Origin: Paracentrotus lividus | Lineage: Eukaryota; Echinodermata; Echinoidea; Camarodonta; Echinidae | NCBI GenBank assembly: GCA_940671915.1 | Contig: CALNVZ010003430.1 | Location: 21,637,650 to 21,701,649, forward strand | Direction: 5' to 3' | Length of the DNA stretch: 64,000 nt | Shown: positions 23,821-36,014 of the stretch, one piece after another | Layout of the letters: each line of letters opens with the position of its first letter | How positions within the stretch are numbered: the stretch's first letter is position 1 | Notes under the pieces: generated by a model | Database searches by the model: none | What the model was told of the DNA's origin: nothing | What the model saw: the letters and a program-made list of their open reading frames with translations, nothing else | Made by a program: the position numbers and the translations under genes

Positions 23821-26800
23821 TTGCATACAGGATTGAAATTGTGAGTGTGGGCAGGCTTCAGGCTCTCAGGCTGTACTGGGAAAAAAACTTCTGCAGCTTG
23901 CTATGGTATGAATCATGTGGTAGGACCATCATACATGTTACTGCACAAATGCTCCATAACGCAAAGGTTTGCAATCAATTTGGGCAATGGTATATGGCTA
24001 ATCATGATTGCTTGTGCTTTTTGTTCAAAGAACTGAATGGAAACCAATTAGACTTGTTCTTTATATGTGATGCATCACATCGAAATCAGACACAAGTCGC
24101 TGAGCAAATTCAGCACAGTGTTGAGGAAATCGGCAAAATAATAAAAATTGTCTTATTTGGGGGAAATATTTTTTTGATTTTCTGAATTTTCAACGTGTCT
24201 TGTATGCTCTGTAAAAAAAAAAATGAGTACAAATGATTAGGGGAAAGCCTTTAAAAATGGATTGTTTTGTTGGAATCTTTGACTCTTTTCTGGCGACTTG
24301 TGTTTGATTTCGATATGATGAGTCACATATTTCTTATTGATCTGTTTTAGACTTTAAAATTTCCAATTGATCGAAAACCTTTTCAATTGATTGCAAACCT
24401 TTGTGTTATGGGACTCACAATTGCTTTTTTGTTATTATTTTATCACCACGATACTTATTTTATTTCAATGGATTACACTTGTTGTGTTGCAAACTCCTGA
24501 AAATATTTGTACAGATATCTTGTAGTTTATTATCACTCATTGTCTTGACCTGATTTGTGAAAATTGTTCCATACTTTTACTCCTGCAACAATTGCTCCTT
24601 GGTCAATTGCAAATATTATCAAATAACTTTAGCTCTGGAAACACAAAACCTCAATCTAACCCTACACCTGAAAAGCCCCCTATGCCACCCTAACCCTACA
24701 TGTTGTAGATGAAATAAGGCCCGGAGTAATTGTCGGCGGAGCAAATTTGTGTCATCAGAAGTATCTTGTGTGAAAAACAATGTATATTTTGTTTAGTGCT
24801 GTTCCCGTTTGGTGAGGTCTACCTTCTCAAAAAATGCTTCTTTGGTTTAAAGGTCTGCACAATAATGCTATGTGGTGCGATTAAGTTCCAGTATTCCATT
24901 GGGCCGCACATCCTGTAAGGGATCACTGCTTCAACCTTTTAACCAAACAGGTATTTTTAAAGGAGGTAAACCTATTCATATGGGAGCGGACCTTCATGGT
25001 ATATTGTAAAAACCTATTTGCGTGTATCTTAGATACCTTTTAAAGTACAGTGTGTATATTTGACTATTTTCTTCCATTCCATCATCACTCGTGTTTTGAG
25101 TTTTGTCATGCTTTCACTAAATATATCAACATTGGTGCCTTTTTGTTTCATTTTGAAGAAAAAAAATGTATATTATTCAAAATTGTCATGCTGCAAAAAA
25201 CTAAAACAAAAGATGTCTGAGGGAATTATTTAGAAGATGTGATCCATTATTGCAGCTCAATGTCGATGTAAGCTAAGTATTAGTATCTGAAGTCTAAAAC
25301 TATTTGCTATGGTTAAGAATATTATTGAAGTCTTATTTGAATGAAAAAGTTCGTTCTAATTTTATACATTTTCATGTCATAATGGAAGGTATTTTTGTGA
25401 AGCTTGTGTTGTTCAAAGTACTATATTTTGATTCTGTCGTATATAACCCCCTTGAAAATTTTATAATGGAATTCTCCGAAATTCGGTTTGACAATACTTG
25501 AAAATCCATCAGTTGAATAAGTATAGTTCATACAGATAGTTGTCTTCTTAGCTGCCGTATTGTATAACCAGGCAAATGAATCAAAATGAAGTCACCATAC
25601 TATTGCTCTATATTTTGTAAGACTCAAGTCACCATGACCAGGTTTTATGGATAACACCCAAAGCCATAGGTGCTTTAGTCGTTTTGGTACAAGCATATTC
25701 TTTCTACAGCTTGCTGAAGTGAATTATCAATAAAAGAAAATGAAGCAAAGGGGCGGGTCTATATTCTAATATCTAGCAATTACCTTTGTTATTTTATTTG
25801 AGGGGGGGGGGGGAGAGAGACATGCAGCGCCCTTTCACATTGATTTCTCTTGCCACAAACATCCAACAATCTGATGACTACTCTTCAAAGATGGTCAGTA
25901 AAAAGATATTGGTCATTAAAAGAATTGCTGTGAGAATTGTTGGTCATGAAAGATTTATTAGTGAATTACCGCTCAATATTTATCACAACTTATGGTCAGG
26001 CATCTCAACTTTTGACTCTTTATGGTGTTTGTATTCAGTAGTCATTACTGTAATGTAAATTCTACCTATAGTCTGTACGTGCAGACTCTATTATGATAGT
26101 TAAACACATTTTAATTCGGCCTTGAGTCTAGAATAAAATTCTTAGTGTTTTCATCTTTGGGGAAAATAGAACCAATAGAGTATGGTTTTCAATGTGGAGT
26201 AGGCGGTATACATAGTAATAAAGTTCAGACACTTTGTTAACAGTTTTGACTTGCCAGGGTCTGTGCCTGTAAACTACATATGACCTGAATCTAAGCTGCA
26301 AGCTTAGTTATGTTGAACATCAAAGTTTTATTTCACAAAATTAGCATTGAATTATATTGATTTTGTCGCAAAATTTATTAGATATGAAATAGGTCTAAAG
26401 GATAGTGCAATTATAGCAAATTATAGGTTTACATAATATAAAAATAGGTATAAAAAGAAGTAAATTTTAAACGTGATTATTGTTAACCTGCATTTCGTCC
26501 AATGTCGTAAAGATGAAATAATGCAATAAAATTTGATGTTCATGATCCGCTGGACAATGTCGAATTGGAACTTGACGAATTGTTTTTGTTTTGTTTTGTT
26601 TTTCTTTTAAGATAGTTTTACATTACTTCTTCTGAATAAACTGATCAGATTCTGGCCTCTTTTGGGTCATATCCCGAGCTGGTGAATTATTTAAAGCCAA
26701 TACGAACCAGCAGCCTTGTATAGCACCACCTCAAGTCCTCAACTACTCAATTCTGCCCTGATTCCTTACCCATAATGCAACATCCTGGCAGTGTAGTCTT

Positions 26801-27180
26801 ATAAATCAAGCCCTTTAGAATGATAAAACACTTTCCCACTACTCAATAAAGTCAAACTGTAATAGCAAAAACAAATACTGTTCCCCTAAAAACATTTTAG
26901 TTTCTCAATACAAATTAAATTATAGGTTAATTTATACACTGTATTATTAATAGTTATCTCAAAGGGTATATTTTAAGACTGGCTATTTATAACACATAGT
27001 CAATGAGAGTGTTGCTCAGTTCGGTCCCGCTATAAATACCCTTTACCATTAAGGATAAAGGAGATGTACAAAGGCTAAAAGAAAAGAAGAAATGGGTCCC
27101 AAAATACAAAATGGCGCCTGGGTGGTCGCGCATGGGTGATTTCAGACAGCGGGAGTTCAGGCTGTGGGGGGGGTGTAAAA

Positions 27181-27400
27181 GGTCACCAGGTAAGCGCGAG
27201 GTGGTTTCTTACATGGGATCACACCCACCGAAATAAACCTAAAATCACCCAATTGGGCGGATAAAATAGCCTTAGAAAGAAGCGAAGTAGACCACCATCG
27301 CTAAGACTAGCGACCCCTGGAACGAACACACAAATATCAATATCATCTTTTCGTCGCCTTTTCCGGTCATTGTTCAATAGTCCGAGTTTGGTCGGCAATA
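27181..27400 (+). mobile_element. tRNA-derived SINE, copy C
   Basis: GGTCACCAGGTAAGCGCGAG with the A-box region split by an inserted base, then ACATGGGATCACACCCACC and GCGACCCCTGGAACGA. Clearly the same element as at 29916 but with several indels. Confidence 0.6.
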
Positions 27401-27406
27401 ATGATA

Positions 27407-27562
27407 AGCCTCTTGTCGTAAGGTTCTCTTGTTGGCTGTATCGTTCGTTTGGCCGAAATGATCGAGCGAAGCGGACAGAGTTGGGTAAATCACCTTCGCT
27501 TCGCCTCGGCCAAAAAACCAATTCGCTCAAACGACGATCAGCAACAAGGCCTCAAAGAGGCT
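27407..27562. repeat. GC-rich long hairpin, copy C
   Basis: GCCTCTTGTCGTAAGG... pairs with ...CCTCAAAGAGGC. Same position relative to the SINE and the (CT)n tract as in copies B and D, with more mismatches in the stem. Confidence 0.6.
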
Positions 27563-27636
27563 ATAGTAACCGTCGGAGCACTCTCTTCTTCTCTCTTTGT
27601 CTCTACTTTTCCCTATCTCTCTCTCTCTCTCTTCCT

Positions 27637-27672
<36 letters not shown>

Positions 27673-29915
27673 TCTCTCCCTCCTTTTTTCTTTTTCTTTA
27701 ATAATTCTTATATATGAATATACTGATCCCATTCTGGCCCGTTTGGGGTCATGTTATGACGGGGAATTGATTAAGGAGAAGTCTGGACATAAAATAAGTT
27801 TCTTTATCAAAAGCAAAAAATTAGGAAAACAGATTGAAAAAGTTCGGAGAAAATGGCCTATAAGAAAGTTATGAATTCTTTACGATGCATACAAATCTGT
27901 TTACTGCTACCAAATTGGCAACACATTCACATTAGAGGACAAAACATTGCTAGTCTACATACAAATTAATGCACAGTTGGCATCACCTGTTTCCAATAAG
28001 GCTTTATTTTCTTTGAAATTATATTTCCTAATTACACTCACATACTACATACTGCAAGATTTTTGCCAACTATTGGCTGTAGGCTTTTTCAAGACTAGTT
28101 TTAATGAACTACCAATGAGGAGCCAGTTGGCTCAGTTGACTTATCGAATCATAGCTATAATGTATTTGTGGTCGAACCCAGGAGGTGGGTTGCCAACTAT
28201 TGACTGTAGGCTTTTTTCAGAACTTGGTTATTATGAACTACAGTGAGGAAGCCAGTTTGGCTCAGTTGATTATCGAATCAATAATGGTAGCTACAAGTGT
28301 ATTTGTGGTCGAACGCCGCAGGCGATGCAAATTCTGCATACAGGATTGAAATTGTGAGTGTGGGCAGGCTTCAGGCTCTACAGGCTGTACTGGGAAAAAA
28401 AACTTCTGCAGCTTGCTATGGTATGAATCATGTGGTAGGACCATCATACATGTTACTGCACAAATGCTCCTATAACGCAAAGGTTTGCAATCAAATTTGG
28501 GCAATGGTATAATGGCTAATCAATGATTGCTTGTGCTTTTGTTCAATAGAACTGAATGGAAACCAATTAGACTTTGTTCTTATATGTGATGCAAATCATG
28601 CGAAATCAGAATCACAAGTCCGCTGAGCAAATTCAGCAACAGTGTTAGAATCGCAAAAATAAAAATGTTCTTATTTGGGAGGAAAATATTTTTTTGATTT
28701 TCTGAACTTTCAACGTGTCTTGTAATGCTCTAAAAAAAAAAAAATGAGACAATGATTAGGGGAAAGCCTTTAAATGGGAATTGTTTTGTTGAATCTGTTT
28801 GAAGTCTTTCTTGCGCTGACTTGTTGTTGATTTTCGATATAGAGTCACATATTTCTTATTGATCTGGTTTTAGACTTTAAAATTTTCCAAATTGATCGAT
28901 AACCTTTTCAAATTGATTGCAAACCTTGTGTGTTATGGGACTACCAATTGCTTTTTGGTTATTATTTTAATCACGCGAGCTTTTTGGTATTATTACGATT
29001 TATTTTAATTTCAATGGATTAACACTTGTTTGTGTTGCAAACCCGAATAATATTTGGTACATGAATATCTTTAGTTATTAAACTTAATACTATCTAATTC
29101 AGTTGTCTTGACCTGATTTTGTGAAATTGTTTCCAAGCTTTTACTCCTTGATACAATGGCCCTTGGTCAATTGCAAATATATCAATAACTTACGTCGGAA
29201 ATACACAATAAACCTCATATCTAACCCTACACCTGAAAGCCCCCCCTATCCACCTAAACCCTACAGTTTGTAGATGAAATAAGGCCCGGAGTAATTGTTC
29301 GGCGGGGAGCAAATTGTGTCACAGAGTATCTGTTTAAAACAATGATATTTGTTTTAGTGCTGTTCCCCGTGCGTAGGTCGCTACTCAAAAAAAAATGCTT
29401 CTTTGGTTTAAAGGCTCCACATAATGCTATGTGTGCGATAAGTTCCAGTATTCCATATGGGCGCGCCACATCCTGTAAGGGATATCACTGCTTGCAACGC
29501 TTTTAACCAAACAGAAGATTTAAAGGGAGCGTAAAGCCTATTCATATGGAGCGACGCTTCATGGTAAGTTGTAAACTATTGCGTGTATCTTAGATAACCT
29601 TTATAAAGTACAGTGTGTAATTTGAACATTTCTTTCTCTCTGGTGCAGAACATCTGTAGCAAAATGCAGGTGACGGGAAGGACCTGGGCAGCGATCACTA
29701 GTTTTTAAGAAAGAGTAGAAGAAGCAGAAGAAGAAGTAGAAGGAGGAGAAATAAGAGAAAAAGAAGAAGGAAGAGGAGGAGAAGGAGAATAGGATTAAAT
29801 TAATTTTATTAATATTATATATAATTCAAATGTAGATGAATGATTACGAAAGCACAGGTCTTATCTCGATGCAGGCTCTGCGTCGATACAAAAAAAAAAA
29901 AAAAAAAATGTAAAA

Positions 29916-30120
29916 GGTCACCAGGTAGCGCGAGTGGTTCTTACATGGGATCAACCCCACCGAAGATAAACCTAAATCACCCAATTGGCGGATAAATAGC
30001 CTTAGAAGAAGCGAAGTAACCACATCGCTAAGCTAGCGACCCGCTGCAACGACGACACAAATATCAATATCATCTTTCGCGCTTTCCGTCATGTTCAAAG
30101 TCCATTATGTCGCAATAACT
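29916..30120 (+). mobile_element. tRNA-derived SINE, copy D (best copy)
   Basis: GGTCACCAGGTAGCGCGAGT contains the A-box-like TAGCGCGAGTGG. About 25 bp on, GGGATCAACCCCACC is a degenerate B box. It is preceded by an A-rich run. It ends with the AAGTCCATTATGTCGCAATA block shared by all four copies. Confidence 0.7.
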
Positions 30121-30122
30121 GT

Positions 30123-30262
30123 AGCCTGCTTGTCGAGGCCCTGTTGGCTGTTCGTCGTTTGCCGATGATGCCGAGCGAAGCGGAGCGAGTTCGGGTAATC
30201 ACCTCGCTTCGCTCGGCACCATTCGGCAAACGACGATCAGCAACAGGGCCTCGACAGAGGCT
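30123..30262. repeat. GC-rich long hairpin, copy D
   Basis: The best stem of the three: AGCCTGCTTGTCGAGGCCC pairs with GGGCCTCGACAGAGGCT at the base, and the stem continues inward through CGTCGTTTGCCGA and GCCGAGCGAAGCG. Arms are about 60 bp, enough for a stable cruciform or RNA hairpin. Confidence 0.8.
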
Positions 30263-30297
30263 ATAATAACCGTCGCGGAGCACGGTCTCTTCTCTCT

Positions 30298-30358
<61 letters not shown>

Positions 30359-30612
30359 CTCCTTTTTTTTTTCTTTAATAATTCTTATATGAATATACTG
30401 ATCCCATTCTGGCCCGTTTGGGGTCATGTTTATGACGGGGAATTGATTAAAGGAGAAGTCTGGACATAAAATAAGTTTCTTTATCAAAAGCAGAAAAAAT
30501 TAGGAAAAAACAGATTGAAAAAAGTTCAGAGAAAATGGCCTATAAGAAAGTTATGAATTTCTTTACGATGCATATAAATCTGTTTACTCTACCAAATTGG
30601 CAATACATTCAC

Positions 30613-31600
30613 AAAGCCGTGATGTCACAGGGTCAATACTTGCCATATAAAAAATTATGTTCTATACTGTTTTATCATAAATTTTCAATTTATTTGTGGA
30701 GAGAAAGTTTCCTCATAACTTTCCCGAAGTTGAATTGATGAAAGTATGTATTGCATCTATGCATTTTCATAAAAAGAAAATTATAATGACATATAAAAAG
30801 AAAAGTGATATTTTTCATGAATTTCAACATTCATGTTTTTTTCTTTCTATCTATAGATGGGATACTGATTTTACAATATTTGTTATGGATATGCAACAGC
30901 TTATTGTCATCAATATAACCTGGGCAAAGTTACGAGGAATTATGTTTATTTACAAATAAAGTAAAAATTTGTCATAAAACAATATAGAAAATGCATTGCA
31001 TTTACTTCTGACTTATTCACTTTACTCTCTTATTGTAGGCGCGTTTTCTTCAAACTTTTTTGATATGTTTTTCAATTTTGTTGTGCTTTTGATAAGACGC
31101 ACCTAATGTTTGGTCGGACTTCCCCTTTAAAGGGGACCAATACCAAGGAAATAATCATTTTATATAAGAAAGAGCACATTCAGAGGAGCAATTTCATAAA
31201 AGTTTTTCATCAAAATCGGTTATAAAATTAGAAAGTTATGGAAGTTTGAAAAGTCTCGTTTTTTACCTTCTATGGGGATCCTCAAACTGGCAACATCGGC
31301 TTCAACATGGCCGATTTTATGGACAACTCTCCATTGGTTTTGCTACACAAATTTTCAGATTTTCCCAATTTTCTTTCAAAATAATGTCTTAACCTCCTCT
31401 GAGCATCAACATATTATGTTGTGTGAAATATATTTTCCCATGACTTGAGCTCAGAGCTAAATAAGACGTATTTTGAAAGAAAACAAGAGGTGGAGTGTTA
31501 CAATTGCCCCTAAACCAGGGACAATTGTAAACACGCAATGGGGCAATTGTAACACATGAAATTGTAACATTTTGCTTTGCCATAGCTCAACTTAATATTT
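30613..31600. other. AT-rich, no gene; possible dispersed repeat
   Basis: Starts at the point where copy D breaks off. The block at 31105-31340 (ACTTCCCCTTTAAAGGGGAC palindrome, then ATCGGTTATAAAATTAGAAA) has the look of an interspersed repeat, but only one copy is in the window. Open frames are short and featureless. Confidence 0.35.
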
Positions 31601-31905
31601 GTCCAGAAGAAAGAGGGAAATAAGAATGTGGAAGAATGCTAACGTCTCGATGCAGGGTCTGCGTCAATATAAAAAATTACCATTGTGACCAAAAAATAAA
31701 AAATTAAAAAATTACAAAAAATAAAAAGGGTTGCCAGGTGGCGCGAGTGGTTATTACATGGGTTCACCCCACGTGATTTACCAATCAGAGATAGGTTTAT
31801 TGTAAGCCGAAGTAACCACATTGCAAAGCTAGCACCCGCGTATAACGATGACAAATTAAGAGGTATTATCTTCCGTCATGTTCAATGTCCTTATTTGCGC
31901 AATAA
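31600..31905 (+). mobile_element. tRNA-derived SINE, copy outside the array
   Basis: TCTCGATGCAGGGTCTGCGT is followed by an A-rich stretch, then GGGTTGCCAGGTGGCGCGAG with the A-box-like TGGCGCGAGTGG and the best B box of the family (GGGTTCACCCC), ending near TTTGCGCAATAATCGTCGCA. It shares the upstream TCGATGCAGG(G/C)TCTGCGTC word with copies in B and D, so the repeat unit extends about 100 bp 5' of the tRNA-like head. Confidence 0.7.
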
Positions 31906-32128
31906 TCGTCGCATCACCTTATCTGCCTTTTTGAACTTTGCGTCATTTTTATTTTCCCGCATGATAGGCTATACAATTGAATAAAATGTAAAATGATTAA
32001 ATAATATGTGAAATAGCCCCCCCCCCCCCAACAACAAAAAAAAAAAAAAAAAAAAAAAAAACCGAACAAAACAAAACAAAACAAAAACAAAAAAAAACGC
32101 CAAAGATTTAGAAAAATTGCCTAATATA

Positions 32129-33116
32129 CACTCTAAAAACTTCAGAGGCTGAAATCAGCGCTTTTTAAGAGCTTGCACAGTGACTGCATCCGGGTGCTGT
32201 TTAACTGCACTTAAAGTGCTGTTTTAGAACTTTCACGCGAGCTGACATTTCAGCAAAAACATGAAAAATGGCGTGACTTCTTTGAGCTTCGAATCTGGAT
32301 CCCCTGCATGAGAAGCGCTGACAAGCACGTTAGCCTAATTCACATCTCACGATTGCTAGCAGATCTTATTGTTGCATGATGAACTTTTTTCAAATGTGCC
32401 ATAATCATCTACGTACTATGCAGTCATAATTAAAGTACACTCTAAAAACTGAAGTGCTGTTTTTAGCACTTCAGAGGCTGAAATCAGCACTTTTTAAGAG
32501 CTTATATAGTGACTGCACTCAAAGTGCTGTTTTAGCACGTTCACGTGAGCTGATCGAAATTTCAGCAAAAATGGGCAAAAATGGCGTGACGTCGTTAGGA
32601 TTCGAACCTGGGTCTCCTAGGTGAGAAGCGCTTACGAGTACGTTAGACCAATTCACATCTTACGATTGCTACCAGATCACTATTGTTTCATGATGAACTT
32701 TCTTCAAAGTTGCCATAATTATCTACTTTGCTTTCATAATTCAATCAAGTTAGAGAGATCTGCTTTGGTCTATTGGTAACGTCAGCGGTACTCTTCCATG
32801 TCTAGGTGAACCCGGTTCGAATCCCATACCGACCATGAACATTTTTTGTTGATAAATTAGCACTTGGGTAAGTGCTAAAACAGCACTTCAAGTGCAGTAA
32901 CTATACGAGCACCCATAAATTAGCACTTCAGTTTCTAGATTGTAAGTTAGGGAGATCTCCGTTGGTCTATATTATTAGCGGTACTGTTCCCCGGTTCGAA
33001 TCCCTTACCGATATATACAATTTTTTGTTGATAAATTATCACTTGGACAAATGCTAAAATAGCACTTCAAGTGCAGTCATGAGCACCCATAAATTAGCAC
33101 TTTAGTTTTTAGAGTG
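32129..33116. mobile_element. composite TIR element with four tRNA-like modules
   Basis: Left termini CACTCTAAAAAC occur at 32129 and 32438; right termini occur at about 32925-32944 (diverged) and 33096-33116 (TTTAGTTTTTAGAGTG). The 32438-33116 element is flanked by TA on both sides, as for Tc1/mariner-type insertion. Inside are two minus-strand tRNA-like modules (about 32270-32345, 32580-32665) and two plus-strand ones (about 32760-32835, 32950-33012), each with a B box GGTTCGAATCC or a close variant. The arrangement is symmetric: left end and minus tRNA twice, then plus tRNA and right end twice. No transposase. Confidence 0.75.
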
Positions 33117-33890
33117 TAAAATCGAAAATGTTGGCCTTTGCCCCCCCCCCCTCCTCCGAAACAATTACAATTAGAAAAACAAAAACAAATTTATGGATGG
33201 ATGACTGGCCGAGCGGAATTACATACCCCGATCCAGATTTCTGTTATTTTTATATTTTCACCCCTACCACCCCCCCCCCCCTTCAGGAGAGCAATTTTGG
33301 CACGTAAAATTAAATAAATAAATAAATAAATAAAATGACATGGGCTTGCTCGAGCGGCGTGTGGCCTGAACATTTTTGGAGTGGAAAATCATTGTAAATG
33401 AAAACTTAGTTGGAACAGGCTGCATAATCCGATCGTGAGCAAATAATCATTCTTCAATTCATTATCAATCATTTGCTAACCCTTTACCAATGATTCGGCC
33501 TCCGTTATTCTAGATAAAAGTCGATATTACTTTATTTCCTTTGTGCGGTTATCAAAGCTTTTCGATTTGATAAACGATTAAATGTTGTCACGCCAAACAT
33601 TCTTAATTGATTATATCTCTGTAACGTGAATAAGATGAGATCAAAGTCTGTTAGCATTGGAATTGTTACATAATGATGAGAATTATGTTCAATCATTGGT
33701 ATTTTACATTATCTGTTCTTTTAACAGGCTCAGGGAGCAATAATAATTTATATTGAACGACAGTGAATTCGATTCGCCGTTAATGCAAAATGTTTTTATC
33801 TATTGCGGCCAACAAAAATGCCGGTATATAAATATTATTATTTGCTAATTTATTAGAGCCGAGCCGATTCATGTCAAAAATCAAGAATAT
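33117..33890. other. intergenic with poly-C runs
   Basis: Two long C runs (about 33141-33151, 33271-33281) and a short (AAAT)n microsatellite at 33305-33335. No gene or TE end recognised. Confidence 0.4.
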
Positions 33891-33896
33891 GCTTTT

Positions 33897-34147
33897 CTCG
33901 GTAAAAAAAACGTTGTTTAAAATATTTTAAACAACTAAATGTGTTGTTTAAGCCGGTCACTCTAATAACGTTGCTTAAAAATTTTAAACAACCGAAGTTA
34001 GAAGTTGAATTTGAAGCCCGATTTTCAATGGTGGCTGTTTAAAATTTCACCAACGTTGTTTGAAATTTTTAAACAACGTTGTTAGAGTGACCGGCTTAAA
34101 CAACACTTTTAGATGTTTAAAATATTTTAAACCGCGTTTTTACAGTG
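33897..34147. mobile_element. foldback MITE rich in GTTTAAAATATTTTAAAC
   Basis: A ~250 bp element that is almost one long hairpin. GGTAAAAAAAACGTTG at the left pairs with CGCGTTTTTACAGTG at the right. GTTTAAGCCGGTCACTCTAA (33948-33967) pairs with TTAGAGTGACCGGCTTAAAC (34081-34100). Several smaller palindromes (GTTTAAAATATTTTAAAC) sit in the arms. It has no coding capacity. Confidence 0.85.
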
Positions 34148-35990
34148 TAATGAGTTATTTTTCACTCAATAATACTTGTTTAAACATTCCTTGCTATTTT
34201 AAAGAAATAGTAATACGAAAGAAATAATTCAATTGATATAAGGGATGTTAAAACTTCCCCGTCAATAATACGCTTCGCTTCGCTTTTGAAAAGGATGATA
34301 TTTGTGTACAGTTTGCCTTTCAAGTTCACTCGTTTACGTCACGTCACGTCATCACCTTATGACCTATCACGACTTACCATGCCCCCCCCCCCACCCGGCC
34401 GTGAGCCCATCCCTCCATCCATCCCAAATCATACCCCATCCCCTAGCAACCATAGCCGCGATCTAAATACCGACATAACCCGCCTCCATCACCCCCATGT
34501 CGCCTGGCCGCGTCGCAGCAGTGCGCGCGAACAAAAACACGAACCAACCACTAACAACTCCAAAATCTTTTCATCCATACAAGTCTTTTCTTCTTCTTTT
34601 ATGATCATCTTCTATTCTCCTCACTCAATGGTCCCGATAAATCGATACATCGTGCGGAGTTCTAGAGCCGTACACACTATCTTGTTTGGAATATCTTTGT
34701 TCCACGAGGGATAGGCCTGATCAGTGAGCTCTGAGAAGTGGGAAGATTGAAAAGAGTGTGAGATTATGTTTGTGTAAAGTCAAGTAAAGTACAGGACGGG
34801 CACTCCCAATACAAGATCTATAACCGGACGAAGATGGCATCATAAATTACCGAGTCTACGCCTTATAAATCACCAAATCATATTTAGTTGAAGTTGCTTT
34901 GGTAGATAAACGGCAGTATCATCTTCAATAGCGGTCAATTCATGTTGGGGTTGATTATAGTACTTCAATAAGTTCATGGACAACGGCATGTGATTCAACG
35001 ACGACCAAGTGGGGTAAAATAATTGGTGAGTATAAAAACTAGTTTCTTCTAAACAAGAATTTGAAAGTCTTCCATTTGAAGGCATTTGTAAGTTTCTTTT
35101 GTAATACTCTTCGATCCGTGTTTTATGTATGAATTTCATGTTTAAATCTTATATTGATGCAGAGTTTGTTGTGTTAAAGTCTCATAATTCCTAAATATAG
35201 ACTTTATCTAAATAACATTTTCAATCATTGACTACTTGACAATATTTGCCTCATTTATATCCAAACGAAACTTTGTTTCTGATTTGCTTTTGTACTAATA
35301 TTTTGACATAGGTTTTAATCCAAAGTGTTGTGTATTAATATTTCCAAATATACATACCGGAAATAGAGGGACATTAAAAAATATATATATAATATCTTTG
35401 TAACGTATACCCCATATGTACTGCTCCCTGCATTTGCCTAAAACTGATTATTGTTGGACTTAAGTTCAAACTATATCTGTCAAGTCGTTCGGGTTTTCCA
35501 CATTTAAAAAAACATTGCAATCCTGTAACCTGTTTCAGCCGAACCATGTAAACCGAATATTTCTTGTCGTCACTTAATTTTGCATAATTATTATGTTTCT
35601 CAAATGTGAAATGCCACTAGTCTTTTATGTTTGAGTTCAATTCATATCCTACGTAAAATGTCTTTTTTTTTCATTGATAAGTTGCTTATTCGTCTCGATG
35701 ATAATGACCTCCTTCATTTTAAGTTTATTGTTGAATTTTCTCTTTTAAAATGATGATCAAAGTTCTAACCGAACATTTACTATAAAAGTACTCTTTTTTT
35801 TTAATTCTGGAGCAGCAATGTGATGCTATATTAAAGTAGTTTTTATAAACACATTTTCTTTCAGTGTTCTTATATTTTGAAAAGGGTGAGTCTATATTAA
35901 GCTAATTGTTTCGGTATTAAGAAGCCTTAAATGAAAAGACTGTTTAACAACTTTTATAGAAAGTTTATTGACAGAATTTGAAACTTTTAA
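34148..35990. other. non-coding, possible upstream exon region
   Basis: The stretch 34320-34720 is richer in C+G than its flanks and has CpG-containing words (GTCACGTCACGTCATC, GGCCGCGTCGCAGC). Its 142-codon frame at 34286-34714 is Pro/Ser-rich at first, then hydrophobic, with no domain, so I do not call it coding. It might be the promoter or first-exon area of the gene at 41113, but no donor site can be assigned. The rest is AT-rich and plain. Confidence 0.3.
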
Positions 35991-36014
35991 TATAATGTTC
36001 ATAGAGACATGCTT

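Larger units (their letters stand above)
19953..24960 (+). repeat. segmental repeat, copy B (full, ~5.0 kb)
   Basis: The cleanest copy. The order is: TGTATATTTGACTTTT start; AT-rich blocks; a poly-G spot near 20717; a block with CATTTCGTCCAATGTCGTAA (21518-21537); AATGGTCCCGAAA (22155); a tail shared with copy D from 22405; SINE (22695-22905); GC-rich hairpin (22914-23064); (CT)n (23085-23153); tandem tRNA-like heads (23606-23815); and the CCGGAGTAATTGTCGGCGGA block (24721). Copy C repeats this order at about 25045-29620. No transposase or other protein is recognisable, so it looks like a compound non-coding unit. Confidence 0.85.
25020..29635 (+). repeat. segmental repeat, copy C (noisy)
   Basis: Collinear with copy B from TGTATATTTGACTATTTTC to TGTAATTTGAAC. 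It lacks about 450 bp relative to B (equivalent of 22230-22690), joining GGTGTAAAAGGTCACC directly after a poly-G spot at 27165. In its right half single-base indels are dense (for example 28240-28700 and 28950-29350), like uncorrected long reads. Contains a SINE (27181-27400), GC-rich hairpin (27407-27562), (CT)n (27590-27690) and degraded tRNA-like heads (28118-28330). No gene. Confidence 0.8.
29641..30612 (+). repeat. segmental repeat, copy D (internally deleted)
   Basis: Copy C is left at about 29635 and sequence equivalent to 22405 onward starts at once (TGGTGCAGAACATC). It runs to CCAAATTGGCAATACATTC at about 30610, then diverges. Copy D thus skips about 2.4 kb of the unit. It includes the best-preserved SINE (29916-30120), GC-rich hairpin (30123-30262) and (CT)n (30285-30360). 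Confidence 0.8.

Noticed and set aside
23085..30360. CRISPR array or prokaryotic features
   Set aside because: The repeats are microsatellites and dispersed eukaryotic elements; there are no regular direct repeats with unique spacers and no bacterial genes.
32760..32835. Candidate functional tRNA gene
   Set aside because: A and B boxes are present, but no 7 bp acceptor stem could be paired, and it sits inside a transposon-like unit with three sibling modules.
34286..34714. 142-residue Pro/Ser-rich frame
   Set aside because: No domain, ends in AT-rich sequence, codon texture not convincing; may be promoter or UTR region.
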